From NCBI RefSeq assembly GCF_031755915.1, contig NC_083382.1, positions 9,238,001 through 9,302,000 of the forward strand: DNA of 64,000 nucleotides, in the 5' to 3' direction. Position 1 is the stretch's first letter. Each line of letters starts with the position of its first letter. Both the position numbers and the translations under genes were made by a program. This document shows, in pieces, positions 50,078 through 63,443 of this stretch. Source of the DNA: Ziziphus jujuba (taxonomy: Eukaryota > Streptophyta > Magnoliopsida > Rosales > Rhamnaceae). Under the pieces are notes generated by a model, which worked only from the letters and a program-made list of their open reading frames with translations, did not search any database and had not been told where the DNA came from.

Positions 50078-53000
50078 CCTCTCTTTATACTGTTTTAATA
50101 TCTTCACTGGTTATTTCATGCTCAACTAAAATCCAATTGTTAAAAATGAGGGTTTAAAAAAAATATATATAGGGTATTAGGCGACGCATAAGCATGATTA
50201 TGCGTCGCCTATTACTAAAATTCAAACAAAAAAAAACTCTCTTTATCTTGTTTAAATATCTTCACTGGTTATTTGATGCTCCAACAAAATCAAATTGTTA
50301 AAAATGAAGGTTTAAAAAAAAATATATAGGGTATTAGGCGACGCATAAGCAGGATTATACGTCGCCTATTACTAAAATTCAAAAAAAAAAAACAAAACTC
50401 TGTTTATCATCTTTAAATATTTTCACTGGTCATTTGATGCTGGAAGAAAATCAAATTGTTAAACAGGAAGATTTTAAAAATAAACACCTTCTCTAACTAG
50501 TTTAAATCTTATATCTGGTTATTTGATGCTGAGATAAAATCAGATTGATTAAAAAAATAAAAAAACAAAACTCATTTATGTTGTTTAAATATTTTCACTG
50601 CTTATTTGATGATGGAAGAAAATCAAATTGTTAAAAAGCATGGTTTTTTTGAAGAAAAAAAAAATATATATATATATAGGGTATTAGGCGACGCATAAGC
50701 ATGATTATGCGTCGCCTATTACTAAAATTAAAAAAAAAAAAAAAAACTCTGTTTATCATCTTTAAATATTTTCACTCGTCATTTGATGCTGGAAGAAAAT
50801 CAAATTGTTAAACAGGAAGATTTTAAAAATAAACACCTTCTCTAACTAGTTTAAATCTTTTAACTAGTTATTTGATGCTGAGATAAAATCGGATTGATTA
50901 AAAAAATAAAAAAACAAAACTCATTTATGTTGTTTAAATATTTTCACTGCTTATTTGATGATGGAAGAAAATCAAATTGTTAAAAACCATGCTTTTTTTG
51001 AAAGAAAAAAAAAATGGGGTATTAGGCGATGCATAATACTGCTTATGCGTCGCCTAAACCCTAAATTAACAAAAAAAAAAAAAAAAAAAACCTCTCTTTA
51101 TATTTTTTCAATATCTTCACTGGTTATTTCATGCTCAACTAAAATGCAATTGTTAAAAATGAAGGTTTAAAAAAAATATATATATAGGGTATTAGGCGAT
51201 GCATAAGCATGATTATGCGTCGCCTATTACTAAAATTCAAAAAAAAAAAAAAACTTTGTTTATCATCTTTAAATATTTTCACTGGTCATTTGATGCTGGA
51301 AGAAAATCAAATTGTTAAACAGGAAGATTTTAAAAATAAACACCTTCTCTAACTAGTTTAAATCTTTTAACTGGTTATTTGATGCTGAGATAAAATCAGA
51401 TTGATTAAAAAAATAAAAAAACAAAACTCATTTTTGTTGTTTAAATATTTTCACTGCTTATTTGATGATGGAAGAAAATCAAATTGTTAAAAACCATGGT
51501 TTTTTTGAAAGAAAAAAAAAATGGGGTATTAGGCGACGCATAATACTGCTTATGCGTCGCCTAAACCCTAAATTAACAAAAAAAAAAAAAAAAAAAAAAA
51601 ACCTCTCTTTATATTGTTTCAATATCTTCACTGGTTATTTCATGCTCAACTAAAATGCAATTGTTAAAAATGAAGGTTTAAAAAAAATATATAGAGGGTA
51701 TTAGGCGACGCATAAGCAGGATTATGCGTCGCCTATTACTAAAATTCAAAAAAAAAAAACAAAACTCTGTTTATCATCTTTAAATATTTTCACTGGTCAT
51801 TTCATGCTGGAAGAAAATCAAATTGTTAAACAAGAAGATTTTAAAAATAAACACCTTCTCTAACTAGTTTAAATCTTTTAACTGGTTATTTGATGCTGAG
51901 ATAAAATCAGATTGATTAAAAAAATAAAAAAACAAAACTCATTTATGTTGTTTAAATATTTTCACTGCTTATTTGATGATGGAAGAAAATCAAATTGTTA
52001 AAAACCATGCTTTTTTTGAAAGAAAAAAAAAATGGGGTATTAGGCGATGCATAATACTGCTTATGCGTCGCCTAAACCCTAAAGTTTTAAAAAAAAAAAA
52101 AAAAAAAAAACCTCTCTTTATACTGTTTCAATATCTTCACTGGTTATTTCATGCTCAACTAAAATCCAATTGTTAAAAATGAAGGTTTAAAAAAAATATA
52201 TATATAGGGTATTAGGCGACGCATAAGCATGATTATGCGTCGCCTATTACTAAAATTCAAACAAAAAAAAACTCTCTTTATCTTGTTTAAATATCTTCAC
52301 TGATTATCTGATGCTCCAACAAAATCAAATTGTTAAAAATGAAGGTTAAAAAAAATATATATATAGGGTATTAGGCGAAGTATAAGCATGATTATGCGTC
52401 GCCTATTACTAAAATTAAAAAAAAAAAAAAAAACTCTGTTTTTCATCTTTAAATATTTTCACTGGTCATTTGATGCTGGAAGAAAATCAAATTGTTAAAC
52501 AGGACGATTTTAAAAAAAACACCTTCTCTAACTAGTTTAAATCTTTTAACTGGTTATTTGATGCTGAGATAAAATCAGATTGATTAAAAAAATAAAAAAA
52601 CAAAACTCATTTTTGTTGTTTAAATATTTTCACTGCTTATTTGATGATGGAAGAAAATCAAATTGTTAAAAACCATAATTTTTTTGAAAGAAAAAGAAAA
52701 ATGGGGTATTAGGCGACGCATAATACTGCTTATGCGTCGCCTAAACCCTAAATTAACAAAAAAAAAAAAAAAAAAAAAAAACCTCTCTTTATATTGTTTC
52801 AATATCTTCACTGGTTATTTCATGCTCAACTAAAATCCAATTGTTAAAAATGAGGGTTTAAAAAAAATATATATATAGGGTATTAGGCGACGCATAAGCA
52901 TGATTATGCGTCGCCTATTACTAAAATTCAAACAAAAAAAAACTCTCTTTATCTTGTTTAAATATCTTCACTGGTTATTTGATGCTCCAACAAAATCAAA

Positions 53001-53635
53001 TTGTTAAAAATGAAGGTTTAAAAAAAAAATATATAGGGTATTAGGCGACGCATAAGCAGGATTATACGTCGCCTATTACTAAAATTCAAAAAAAAAAAAC
53101 AAAACTCTGTTTATCATCTTTAAATATTTTCACTGGTCATTTGATGCTGGAAGAAAATCAAATTGTTAAACAGGAAGATTTTAAAAATAAACACCTTCTC
53201 TAACTAGTTTAAATCTTTTAGCTGGTTATTTGATGCTGAGATAAAATCAGATTGATTAAAAAAATAAAAAAACAAAACTCATTTATGTTGTTTAAATATT
53301 TTCACTGCTTATTTGATGATGGAAGAAAATCAAATTGTTAAAAAGCATGGTTTTTTTGAAGAAAAATATATATATATATAGGGTATTAGGCGACGCATAA
53401 GCATGATTATGCGTCGCCTATTACTAAAATTCAAAAAAAAAAAAAAAACTCTGTTTATCATCTGTAAATATTTTCACTGGTCATCTGATGCTGGAAGAAA
53501 ATCAAATTGTTAAACAGGAAGATTTTAAAAATAAACACCTTCTCTAACTAGTTTAAATCTTTTAACTAGTTATTTGATGCTGAGATAAAATCAGATTGAT
53601 TAAAAAAATAAAAAAACAAAACTCATTTATGTTGT
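41475..53635 (+). repeat. Mixed HOR block, mostly full-length units
   Basis: Unit order is mainly ABC0CD with occasional BC0CD (about 43.5, 47.7, 51.2 and 51.7 kb) and C-to-B joins (about 45.8, 50.7 and 53.4 kb). C cores here often end GAGAGCAAAAAAAAAATGG. Private changes include GACGATGG in C at about 43751, ATTCTTAAACAGGACGATT in B at about 49125, a hairpin lead of ATATAGAGGG near 51694, and CCTAAAGTTTT after the D hairpin at about 52077. There are no genes; the block is satellite throughout. Confidence 0.83.
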
Positions 53636-56600
53636 TTAAATATTTTCACTGCTTATTTGATGATGGAAGAAAATCAAATTGTTAAAAAGCATGGTTTTTT
53701 TGAGAGAAAAAAAAAATATATATATATAGGGTATTAGGCGAAGCATAAGCATGATTACGCGTCGCCTATTACTAAAATTCAAAAAAAAAAAAAAACTCTG
53801 TTTATCATCTTTAAATATTTTCACTCGTCATTTGATGCTGGAAGAAAATCAAATTGTTAAACAGGAAGATTTTAAAAATAAACACCTTCTCTAACTAGTT
53901 TAAATCTTTTAACTAGTTATTTGATGCTGAGATAAAATCAGATTGATTAAAAAAATAAAAAAACAAAACTCATTTATGTTGTTTAAATATTTTCACTGCT
54001 TATTTGATGATGGAAGAAAATCAAATTGTTAAAAAGCGTGGTTTTTTTTAGAGAAAAAAAAAATGGGGTATTAGGCGACGCATAATACTGCTTATGCGTC
54101 GCCTAAACCCTAAATTAAAAAAAAAAAAAAAAAAAAAAACCTCTCTTTATACTGTTTCAATATCTTCACTGGTTATTTCATGCTCAACTAAAATCCAATT
54201 GTTAAAAATGAAGCTTTAAAAAAAAATATATATATAGGGTATTAGGCGACGCATAAGCATGATTATGCGTCGCCTATTACTAAAATTCAAACAAACAAAA
54301 ACTCTCTTTATCTTGTTTATATATCTTCACTGGTTATTTGATGCTCCAACAAAATCAAATTGTTAAAAATGAAGGTTTAAAAAAAAAATATATAGGGTAT
54401 TAGGCGACGCATAAGCAGGATTATGCGTCGCCTATTACTAAAATTCAAAACAAAAAAAACAAAACTCTGTTTATCATCTTTAAATATTTTCACTGGTCAT
54501 TTGATGCTGGAAGAAAATCAAATTGTTAAACAGGAAGATTTTAAAAATAAACACCTTCTCTAACTAGTTTAAATCTTTTAGCTGGTTATTTGATGCTGAG
54601 ATAAAATCAGATTGATTAAAAAAATAAAAAAGCAAAACTCATTTATGTTGTTTAAATATTTTCACTGCTTATTTGATGATGGAAGAAAATCAAATTGTTA
54701 AAAAGCATGGATTTTTTGAAGAAAAAAAAATATATATATATATAGGGTATTAGGCGACGCATAAGCATGATTATGCGTCGCCTATTACTAAAATTCAAAA
54801 AAAAAAAAAAAACTCTGTTTATCATCTGTAAATATTTTCACTGGTCATCTGATGCTGGAAGAAAATCAAATTGTTAAACAGGAAGATTTTAAAAATAAAC
54901 ACCTTCTCTAACTAGTTTAAATCTTTTAACTAGTTATTTGATGCTGAGATAAAATCAGATTGATTAAAAAAATAAAAAAACAAAACTCATTTATGTTGTT
55001 TAAATATTTTCACTGCTTATTTGATGATGGAAGAAAATCAAATTGTTAAAAAGCATGGTTTTTTTGAGAGAAAAAAAAAATATATATATATAGGGTATTA
55101 GGCGACGCATAAGCATGATTACGCGTCGCCTATTACTAAAATTCAAAAAAAATAAAAAACTCTGTTTATCATCTTTAAATATTTTCACTCGTCATTTGAT
55201 GCTGGAAGAAAATCAAATTGTTAAACAGGAAGATTTTAAAAATAAACACCTTCTCTAACTAGTTTAAATCTTTTAACTAGTTATTTGATGCTGAGATAAA
55301 ATCAGATTGATTAAAAAAATAAAAAAACAAAACTCATTTATGTTGTTTAAATATTTTCACTGCTTATTTGATGATGGAAGAAAATCAAATTGTTAAAAAG
55401 CGTGGTTTTTTTTAGAGAAAAAAAAAATGGGGTATTAGGCGACGCATAATACTGCTTATGCGTCGCCTAAACCCTAAATTAAAAAAAAAAAAAAAAAAAA
55501 AACCTCTCTTTATACTGTTTCAATATCTTCACTGGTTATTTCATGCTCAACTAAAATCCAATTGTTAAAAATGAAGGTTTAAAAAAAATATATATATAGG
55601 GTATTAGGCGACGCATAAGCATGATTATGCGTCGCCTATTACTAAAATTCAAACAAAAAAAAACTCTCTTTATCTTGTTTATATATCTTCACTGGTTATT
55701 TGATGCTCCAACAAAATCAAATTGTTAAAAATGAAGGTTTAAAAAAAAATATATAGGGTATTAGGCGACGCATAAGCAGGATTATGCGTCGCCTATTACT
55801 AAAATTCAAAACAAAAAAAACAAAACTCTGTTTATCATCTTTAAATATTTTCACTGGTCATTTGATGCTGGAAGAAAATCAAATTGTTAAACAGGAAGAT
55901 TTTAAAAATAAACACCTTCTCTAACTAGTTTAAATCTTTTAGCTGGTTATTTGATGCTGAGATAAAATCAGATTGATTAAAAAAATAAAAAAACAAAACT
56001 CATTTATGTTGTTTAAATATTTTCACTGCTTATTTGATGATGGAAGAAAATCAAATTGTTAAAAACCATGCTTTTTTTGAAGAAAAAAAAAATATATATA
56101 TATATAGGGTATTAGGCGACGCATAAGCATGATTATGCGTCGCCTATTACTAAAATTCAAAAAAAAAAAAAAAAACTCTGTTTATCATCTGTAAATATTT
56201 TCACTGGTCATCTGATGCTGGAAGAAAATCAAATTGTTAAAAAGGAAGATTTTAAAAATAAACACCTTCTCTAACTAGTTTAAATCTTTTAACTAGTTAT
56301 TTGATGCTGAGATAAAATCAGATTGATTAAAAAAATAAAAAAACAAAACTCATTTATGTTGTTTAAATATTTTCACTGCTTATTTGATGATGGAAGAAAA
56401 TCAAATTGTTAAAAAGCATGGTTTTTTTGAGAGAAAAAAAATATATATATATATAGGGTATTAGGCGACGCATAAGCATGATTACGCGTCGCCTATTACT
56501 AAAATTCAAAAAAAATAAAAAACTCTGTTTATCATCTTTAAATATTTTCACTCGTCATTTGATGCTGGAAGAAAATCAAATTGTTAAACAGGAAGATTTT

Positions 56601-57430
56601 AAAAATAAACACCTTCTCTAACTAGTTTAAATCTTTTAACTAGTTATTTGATGCTGAGATAAAATCAGATTGATTAAAAAAATAAAAAAACAAAACTCAT
56701 TTATGTTGTTTAAATATTTTCACTGCTTATTTGATGATGGAAGAAAATCAAATTGTTAAAAAGCGTGGTTTTTTTTAGAGAAAAAAAAAATGGGGTATTA
56801 GGCGACGCATAATACTGCTTATGCGTCGCCTAAACCCTAAATTAAAAAAAAAAAAAAAAAAAACCTCTCTTTATACTGTTTCAATATCTTCACTGGTTAT
56901 TTCATGCTCAACTAAAATCCAATTGTTAAAAATGAAGGTTTAAAAAAAATATATATATAGGGTATTAGGCGACGCATAAGCATGATTATGCGTCGCCTAT
57001 TACTAAAATTCAAACAAAAAAAAACTCTCTTTATCTTGTTTATATATCTTCACTGGTTATTTGATGCTCCAACAAAATCAAATTGTTAAAAATGAAGGTT
57101 TAAAAAAAAAATATATAGGGTATTAGGCGACGCATAAGCAGGATTATGCGTCGCCTATTACTAATATTCAAAACAAAAAAAACAAAACTCTGTTTATCAT
57201 CTTTAAATATTTTCACTGGTCATTTGATGCTGGAAGAAAATCAAATTGTTAAACAGGAAGATTTTAAAAATAAACACCTTCTCTAACTAGTTTAAATCTT
57301 TTAGCTGGTTATTTGATGCTGAGATAAAATCAGATTGATTAAAAAAATAAAAAAACAAAACTCATTTATGTTGTTTAAATATTTTCACTGCTTATTTGAT
57401 GATGGAAGAAAATCAAATTGTTAAAAACCA
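53636..57430 (+). repeat. 1364-bp super-repeat, nearly three copies
   Basis: Matching positions at 53636, 55000 and 56363 are 1364 and 1363 bp apart. The order within one period is C, BC0C, BC0CD, ABC0, or eight units of about 170 bp. Shared private variants include CTTGTTTATATATCTTC in the A core (about 54316, 55677 and 57040), AAAAAGCGTGG with TTTTTTTTAGAG in C, and TTCAAAACAAAAAAAACAAAAC in B. The third copy leaves the pattern after the C core at about 57430, where a D follows instead of B. Confidence 0.85.
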
Positions 57431-58020
57431 TGCTTTTTTTGAAAGAAAAAAAAAATGGGGTATTAGGCGATGCATAATACTGCTTATGCGTCGCCTAAAC
57501 CCTAAATTAACAAAAAAAAAAAAAAAAAAAACCTCTCTTTATATTTTTTCAATATCTTCACTGGTTATTTCATGCTCAACTAAAATGCAATTGTTAAAAA
57601 TGAAGGTTTAAAAAAAAAATATATATATAGGGTATTAGGCGATGCATAAGCATGATTATGCGTCGCCTATTACTAAAATTCAAAAAAAAAAAAAAACTCT
57701 GTTTATCATCTTTAAATATTTTCACTGGTCATTTGATGCTGGAAGAAAATCAAATTGTTAAACAGGAAGATTTTAAAAATAAACACCTTCTCTAACTAGT
57801 TTAAATCTTTTAACTGGTTATTTGATGCTGAGATAAAATCAGATTGATTAAAAAAATAAAAAAACAAAACTCATTTTTGTTGTTTAAATATTTTCACTGC
57901 TTATTTGATGATGGAAGAAAATCAAATTGTTAAAAACCATGGTTTTTTTGAAAGAAAAAAAAAATGGGGTATTAGGCGACGCATAATACTGCTTATGCGT
58001 CGCCTAAACCCTAAATTAAC

Positions 58021-58051
<31 letters not shown>

Positions 58052-58878
58052 CTCTTTATATTGTTTCAATATCTTCACTGGTTATTTCATGCTCAACTAA
58101 AATGCAATTGTTAAAAATGAAGGTTTAAAAAAAATATATATAGGGTATTAGGCGACGCATAAGCAGGATTATGCGTCGCCTATTACTAAAATTCAAAAAA
58201 AAAAAACAAAACTCTGTTTATCATCTTTAAATATTTTCACTGGTCATTTCATGCTAGAAGAAAATCAAATTGTTAAACAAGAAGATTTTAAAAATAAACA
58301 CCTTCTCTAACTAGTTTAAATCTTTTAACTGGTTATTTGATGCTGAGATAAAATCAGATTGATTAAAAAAATAAAAAAACAAAACTCATTTATGTTGTTT
58401 AAATATTTTGACTGCTTATTTGATGATGGAAGAAAATCAAATTGTTAAAAAGCATGGTTTTTTTGAGAGAAAAAAAAAAAATATATATATATATAGGGTA
58501 TTTGGCGACGCATCAGCATGATTATGCGTCGCCTATTACTAAAATTCAAAAAAAAAAAAAAAACTCTGTTTATCATCTGTAAATATTTTCACTGGTCATT
58601 TGATGCTGGAAGAAAATCAAATTGTTAAACAGGAAGATTTTAAAATAAAACACCTTCTCTAACTAGTTTCAATCTTTTAACTGGTTATTTGATGCTGAGA
58701 TAAAATCAGATTGATTAAAAAAATAAAAAAACAAAACTCATTTATGTTGTTTAAATATTTTCACTGCTTATTTGATGATGGAAGAAAATCAAATTGTTAA
58801 AAAGCAAGGTTTTTTTGAGAGAAAAAAAAAATGGGGTATTAGGCGACTTATAATACTGCTTATGCGTCGCCTAAACCC

Positions 58879-58926
<48 letters not shown>

Positions 58927-61023
58927 CTCTTTATATTGTTTCAATATCTTGACTGGTTATTTCATGCTCAACTAAAATCCAATTGTTAAAAATGAAGGTT
59001 TAAAAAAAATATATATATAGGGTATTAGGCGACGCATAAGCATGATTATGCGTCGCCTATTACTAAAATTCAAACAAAAAAAAACTTTCTTTATCTTGTT
59101 TAAATATCTTCACTGGTTATTTGATGCTCGAACAAAATCAAATTTTTAAAAATGAAGGTTTAAAAAAAATATATATAGGGTATTAGGCGACGTATAAGCA
59201 TGATTATGCGTCGCCTATTACTAAAATTAAAAAAAAAAAAAAAAAAAAAAACTCTGTTTATCATCTTTAAATATTTTCACTGGTCATTTGATGCTGGAAG
59301 AAAATCAAATTGTTAAACAGGAAGATTTTAAAAAAAAACACCTTCTCTAACTAGTTTAAATCTTTTAACGGGTTATTTGATACTGAGATAAAATCAGATT
59401 GATTAAAAAAATAAAAAAACAAAACTCATTTTTGTTGTTTAAATATTTTCACTGCTTATTTGATGATGGAAGAAAATCAAATTGTTAAAAACCATGGTTT
59501 TTTTGAAAGAAAAAGAAAAATGGGGTATTAGGCGACGCATAATACTGCTTATGCATCGCCTAAACCCTAAATTAACAAAAAAAAAAAAAAAAAAAAAAAA
59601 CCTCTCTTTATATTGTTTCAATATCTTCACTGGTTATTTCATGCTCAACTAAAATGCAATTGTTAAAAATGAAGGTTTAAAAAAAATATATATATAGGGT
59701 ATTAGGCGACGCAAAAGCATGATTATGCGTCGCCTATTACTAAAATTCAAACAAAAAAAAACTCTCTTTATCTTGTTTAAATATCTTCACTGGTTATTTG
59801 ATGCTCCAACAAAATCAAATTGTTAAAAATGAAGGTTTTAAAAAAAATATATAGGGTATTAGGCGACGCATAAGCATGATTATGCTTCGCCTATTACTAA
59901 AATTCAAAAAAAAAAAAAAAACTCTGTTTATCATCTTTAAATATTTTCACTGGTCATTTGATGGTGGAAGAAAATCAAATTGTTAAACAGGAAGATTTTA
60001 AAAATAAACACCTTCTCTAACTAGTTTAAATCTTTTATCTGGTTATTTGATGCTGAGATAAAATCAGATTGATTAAAAAAATAAAAAAACAAAACTCATT
60101 TATGTTGTTTAAATATTTTCACTGCTTATTTGATGATGGAAGAAAATCAAATTGTTAAAAATCGTGGTTTTTTTGAGAGAAAAGAAAAATGGGGTATTAG
60201 GCGACGCATAATACTGCTTATGCGTCGCCTAAACCCTAAATTAAAAAAAAAAAAAAAAAAATCCTCTCTTTATACTGTTTCAATATCTTCACTGGTTATT
60301 ACATGCTCAACTAAAATCCAATTGTTAAAAATGAAGGTTTAAAAAAAATATATATATAGGGTATTAGGCGACGCATAAGCATGATTATGCGTCGCCTATT
60401 ACTAAAATTCAAACAAAAAAAAACTCTCTTTATCTTGTTTATATATCTTCACTGGTTATTCGATGCTCCAACAAAATCAAATTGTTAAAAATGAAGGTTT
60501 AAAAAAAAATATATAGGGTATTAGGCAACGCATAAGCAGGATTATGCGTCGCCTATTACTAAAATTCAAAACAAAAAAAACAAAACTCTGTTTATCATCT
60601 TTAAATATTTTCACTGGTCATTTGATGCTGGAAGAAAATCAAATTGTTAAACAGGAAGATTTTAAAAATAAACACCTTCTCTAACTAGTTTAAATCTTTT
60701 AGCTGGTTATTTGATGCTGAGATAAAATCAGATTGATTAAGAAAATAAAAAAACAAAACTCATTTATGTTGTTTAAATATTTTCACTGCTTATTTGATGA
60801 TGGAAGAAAATCAAATTGTTAAAAACCATGCTTTTTTTGAAAGAAAAAAAAATGGGGTATTAGGCGACGCATAATACTGCTTATGCGTCGCCTAAACCCT
60901 AAATTAACAAAAAAAAAAAAAAAAAAACCTCTCTTTATATTTTTTAAATATCTTCACTGGTTATTTCATGCTCAACTAAAATGCAATTGTTAAAAATGAA
61001 GGTTTAATAAAAATATATATATA
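57431..61023 (+). repeat. Mixed, more divergent HOR block
   Basis: Unit order is D, BC0CD, BC0C, BC0CD, ABC0CD, ABC0CD, ABC0CD. Scattered single changes not shared with other blocks are more frequent than in Q1-Q3: TTTGGCGACGCATCAGC at about 58500, GGCGACTTATAAT at about 58843, CGCAAAAGC at about 59709, GATGGTGG at about 59961 and GGCAACGC at about 60524. The lower shared identity suggests this part has not been homogenised recently. There are no genes; the block is satellite throughout. Confidence 0.8.
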
Positions 61024-63094
61024 GGGTATTAGGCGACGCATAAGCATGATTTTGCGTCGCCTATTACTAAAATTCAAAAAAAAAAAAAACTTTGTTTATC
61101 ATCTTTAAATATTTTCACTGGTCATTTGATGCTGGAAGAAAATCAAATTGTTAAACAGGAAGATTTTAAAAATAAACACCTTCTCTAACTAGTTTAAATC
61201 TTTTAACTGGTTATTTGATGCTGAGATAAAATCAGATTGATTAAAAAAATAAAAAAACAAAACTCATTTATGTTGTTTAAATATTTTCACTGCTTATTTG
61301 ATGATGGAAGAAAATCAAATTGTTAAAAAGCATGGTTTTTTTGAGAGAAACAAAATATATATATAGGGTATTAGGCGACGCATAAGCATGATTATGCGTC
61401 GCCTATTACTAAAATTCAAAAAAAAAACAAAAAAACTATGTTTATCATCTTTAAATATTTTCACTGGTCATTTGATGCTGGAAGAAAATCAAATTGTTAA
61501 ACAGGAAGATTTTAAAAATAAACACCTTCTCTAACTAGTTTAAATCTTTTAACTGGTTATTTGATGCTGAGATAAAATCAGATTGATTAAAAAAATAAAA
61601 AAACAAAACTCATTTATGTTGTTTAAATATTTTCACTGCTTATTTGATGATGGAAGAAAATCAAATTGTTAAAAAGCATGGTTTTTTTGAGAGAAAAAAA
61701 AAATATATATAGGGTATTAGGCGACGCATAAGCATGATTATGCGTCGCCTATTACTAAAATTCAAAAAAAAAACAAAAAAACTATGTTTATCATCTTTAA
61801 ATATTTTCACTGGTCATTTGATGCTGGAAGAAAATCAAATTGTTAAACAGGAAGATTTTAAAAATAAACACCTTCTCTAACTAGTTTAAATCTTTTAACT
61901 GGTTATTTGATGCTGAGATAAAATCAGATTGATTAAAAAAATAAAAAAACAAAACTCATTTATGTTGTTTAAATATTTTCACTGCTTATTTGATGATGGA
62001 AGAAAATCAAATTGTTAAAAAGCATGGTTTTTTTGAGAGAAAAAAAAAATATATATAGGGTATTAGGCGACGCATAAGCATGATTATGCGTCGCCTATTA
62101 CTAAAATTCAAAAAAAAAACAAAAAAACTATGTTTATCATCTTTAAATATTTTCACTGGTCATTTGATGCTGGAAGAAAATCAAATTGTTAAACAGGAAG
62201 ATTTTAAAAATAAACACCTTCTCTAACTAGTTTAAATCTTTTAACTGGTTATTTGATGCTGAGATAAAATCAGATTGATTAAAAAAATAAAAAAACAAAA
62301 CTCATTTATGTTGTTTAAATATTTTCACTGCTTATTTGATGATGGAAGAAAATCAAATTGTTAAAAAGCATGGTTTTTTTGAGAGAAAAAAAAAAAATAT
62401 ATATATATATAGGGTATTAGGCGACGCATAAGCATGATTATGCGTCGCCTATTTCTAAAATTCAAAAAAAAAAAAAAACTCTGTTTATCATCTTTAAATA
62501 TTTTCACTGGTCATTTGATGCTGGAAGAAAATCAAATTGTTAAACAGGAAGATTTTAAAAATAAACACCTTCTCTAACTAGTTTAAATCTTTTAGCTGGT
62601 TATTTGATGCTGAGATAAAATCAGATTGATTAAAAAAATAAAAAAACAAAACTCATTTATGTTGTTTAAATATTTTCACTGCTTATTTGATGATGGAAGA
62701 AAATCAAATTGTTAAAAAGCATGGTTTTTTTGAGAGAAAAAAAAATATATATAGGGTATTAGGCGACGCATAATCATGATTATGCGTCGCCTATTACTAA
62801 AATTCAAAAAAAAAACCAAAAAACTATGTTTATCATCTTTAAATATTTTCACTGGTCATTTGATGCTGGAAGAAAATCAAATTGTTAAACAGGAAGATTT
62901 TAAAAATAAACACCTTCTCTAACTAGTTTAAATCTTTTAACTGGTTATTTGATGCTGAGATAAAATCAGATTGATTAAAAAAATAAAAAAACAAAACTCA
63001 TTTATGTTGTTTAAATATTTTGACTGCTTATTTGATGATGGAAGAAAATCAAATTGTTAAAAAGCATGGTTTTTTTGAGAGAAAAAAAAAAATG
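61024..63094 (+). repeat. Run of six short HORs (B-C0-C, 342-354 bp)
   Basis: Hairpin GGG triplets at 61024, 61366, 61712, 62058, 62412 and 62754 give periods of 342, 346, 346, 354 and 342 bp. The sixth unit ends at the D hairpin near 63095. Each unit has one hairpin and three cores, with A and D both absent. Four of the six share the spacer form AAAAAACAAAAAAACTATG (one with CC). This is the longest run of the minimal two-nucleosome unit in the window. Confidence 0.87.
62760..62793. repeat. Perfect 34-nt palindrome (mutated B hairpin)
   Basis: In this copy a single G-to-T change turns the usual loop AAGCATGATT into AATCATGATT. The arms TAGGCGACGCATAATCA and TGATTATGCGTCGCCTA are then exactly complementary with no unpaired loop. 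It is the only such perfect version I noticed in the array and lies in the last unit of the short-HOR run at 61024-63094. Confidence 0.88.
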
Positions 63095-63144
63095 GGGTAT
63101 TAGGCGACGCATAATACTGCTTATGCGTCGCCTAAACCCTAAAT

Positions 63145-63148
<4 letters not shown>

Positions 63149-63189
<41 letters not shown>
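63149..63189 (+). repeat. Longest A-run in the window (41 A)
   Basis: The A-run after a D hairpin reaches 41 bases here. Runs of 37-39 A follow D hairpins at 8123-8160, 12859-12896, 14553-14590, 20137-20173, 21829-21866, 27411-27448 and 58885-58923, while most D units have about 15-27. The Q-block runs sit at equivalent places and are inherited through duplication. The two at 58.9 and 63.2 kb lie in a different context. Exact lengths may include sequencing error. Confidence 0.85.
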
Positions 63190-63192
<3 letters not shown>

Positions 63193-63285
63193 CTCTTTAT
63201 ACTGTTTCAATATCTTCACTGGTTATTACATGCTCAACTAAAATCCAATTGTTAAAAATGAAGGTTTAAAAAATATATATATATA

Positions 63286-63443
63286 GGGTATTAGGCGACG
63301 CATAAGCATGATTATGCGTCGCCTATTACTAAAATTCAAACAAAAAAAAAAAAAACTCTGTTTTTCATCTTTAAATATTTTCACTGGTCATTTGATGCTG
63401 GAAGAAAATCAAATTGTTAAACAGGAAGATTTTAAAAATAAAC
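63286..63443 (+). repeat. Hybrid A/B subunit
   Basis: This subunit starts like A (hairpin, then TACTAAAATTCAAAC and an A-run at 63342-63355) but continues as B (CTCTGTTTTTCATC, then TGCTGGAAGAAAATC and GTTAAACAGGAAG). The switch lies inside the A-run. It is best explained by exchange between an A and the neighbouring B, deleting one subunit. Confidence 0.8.
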
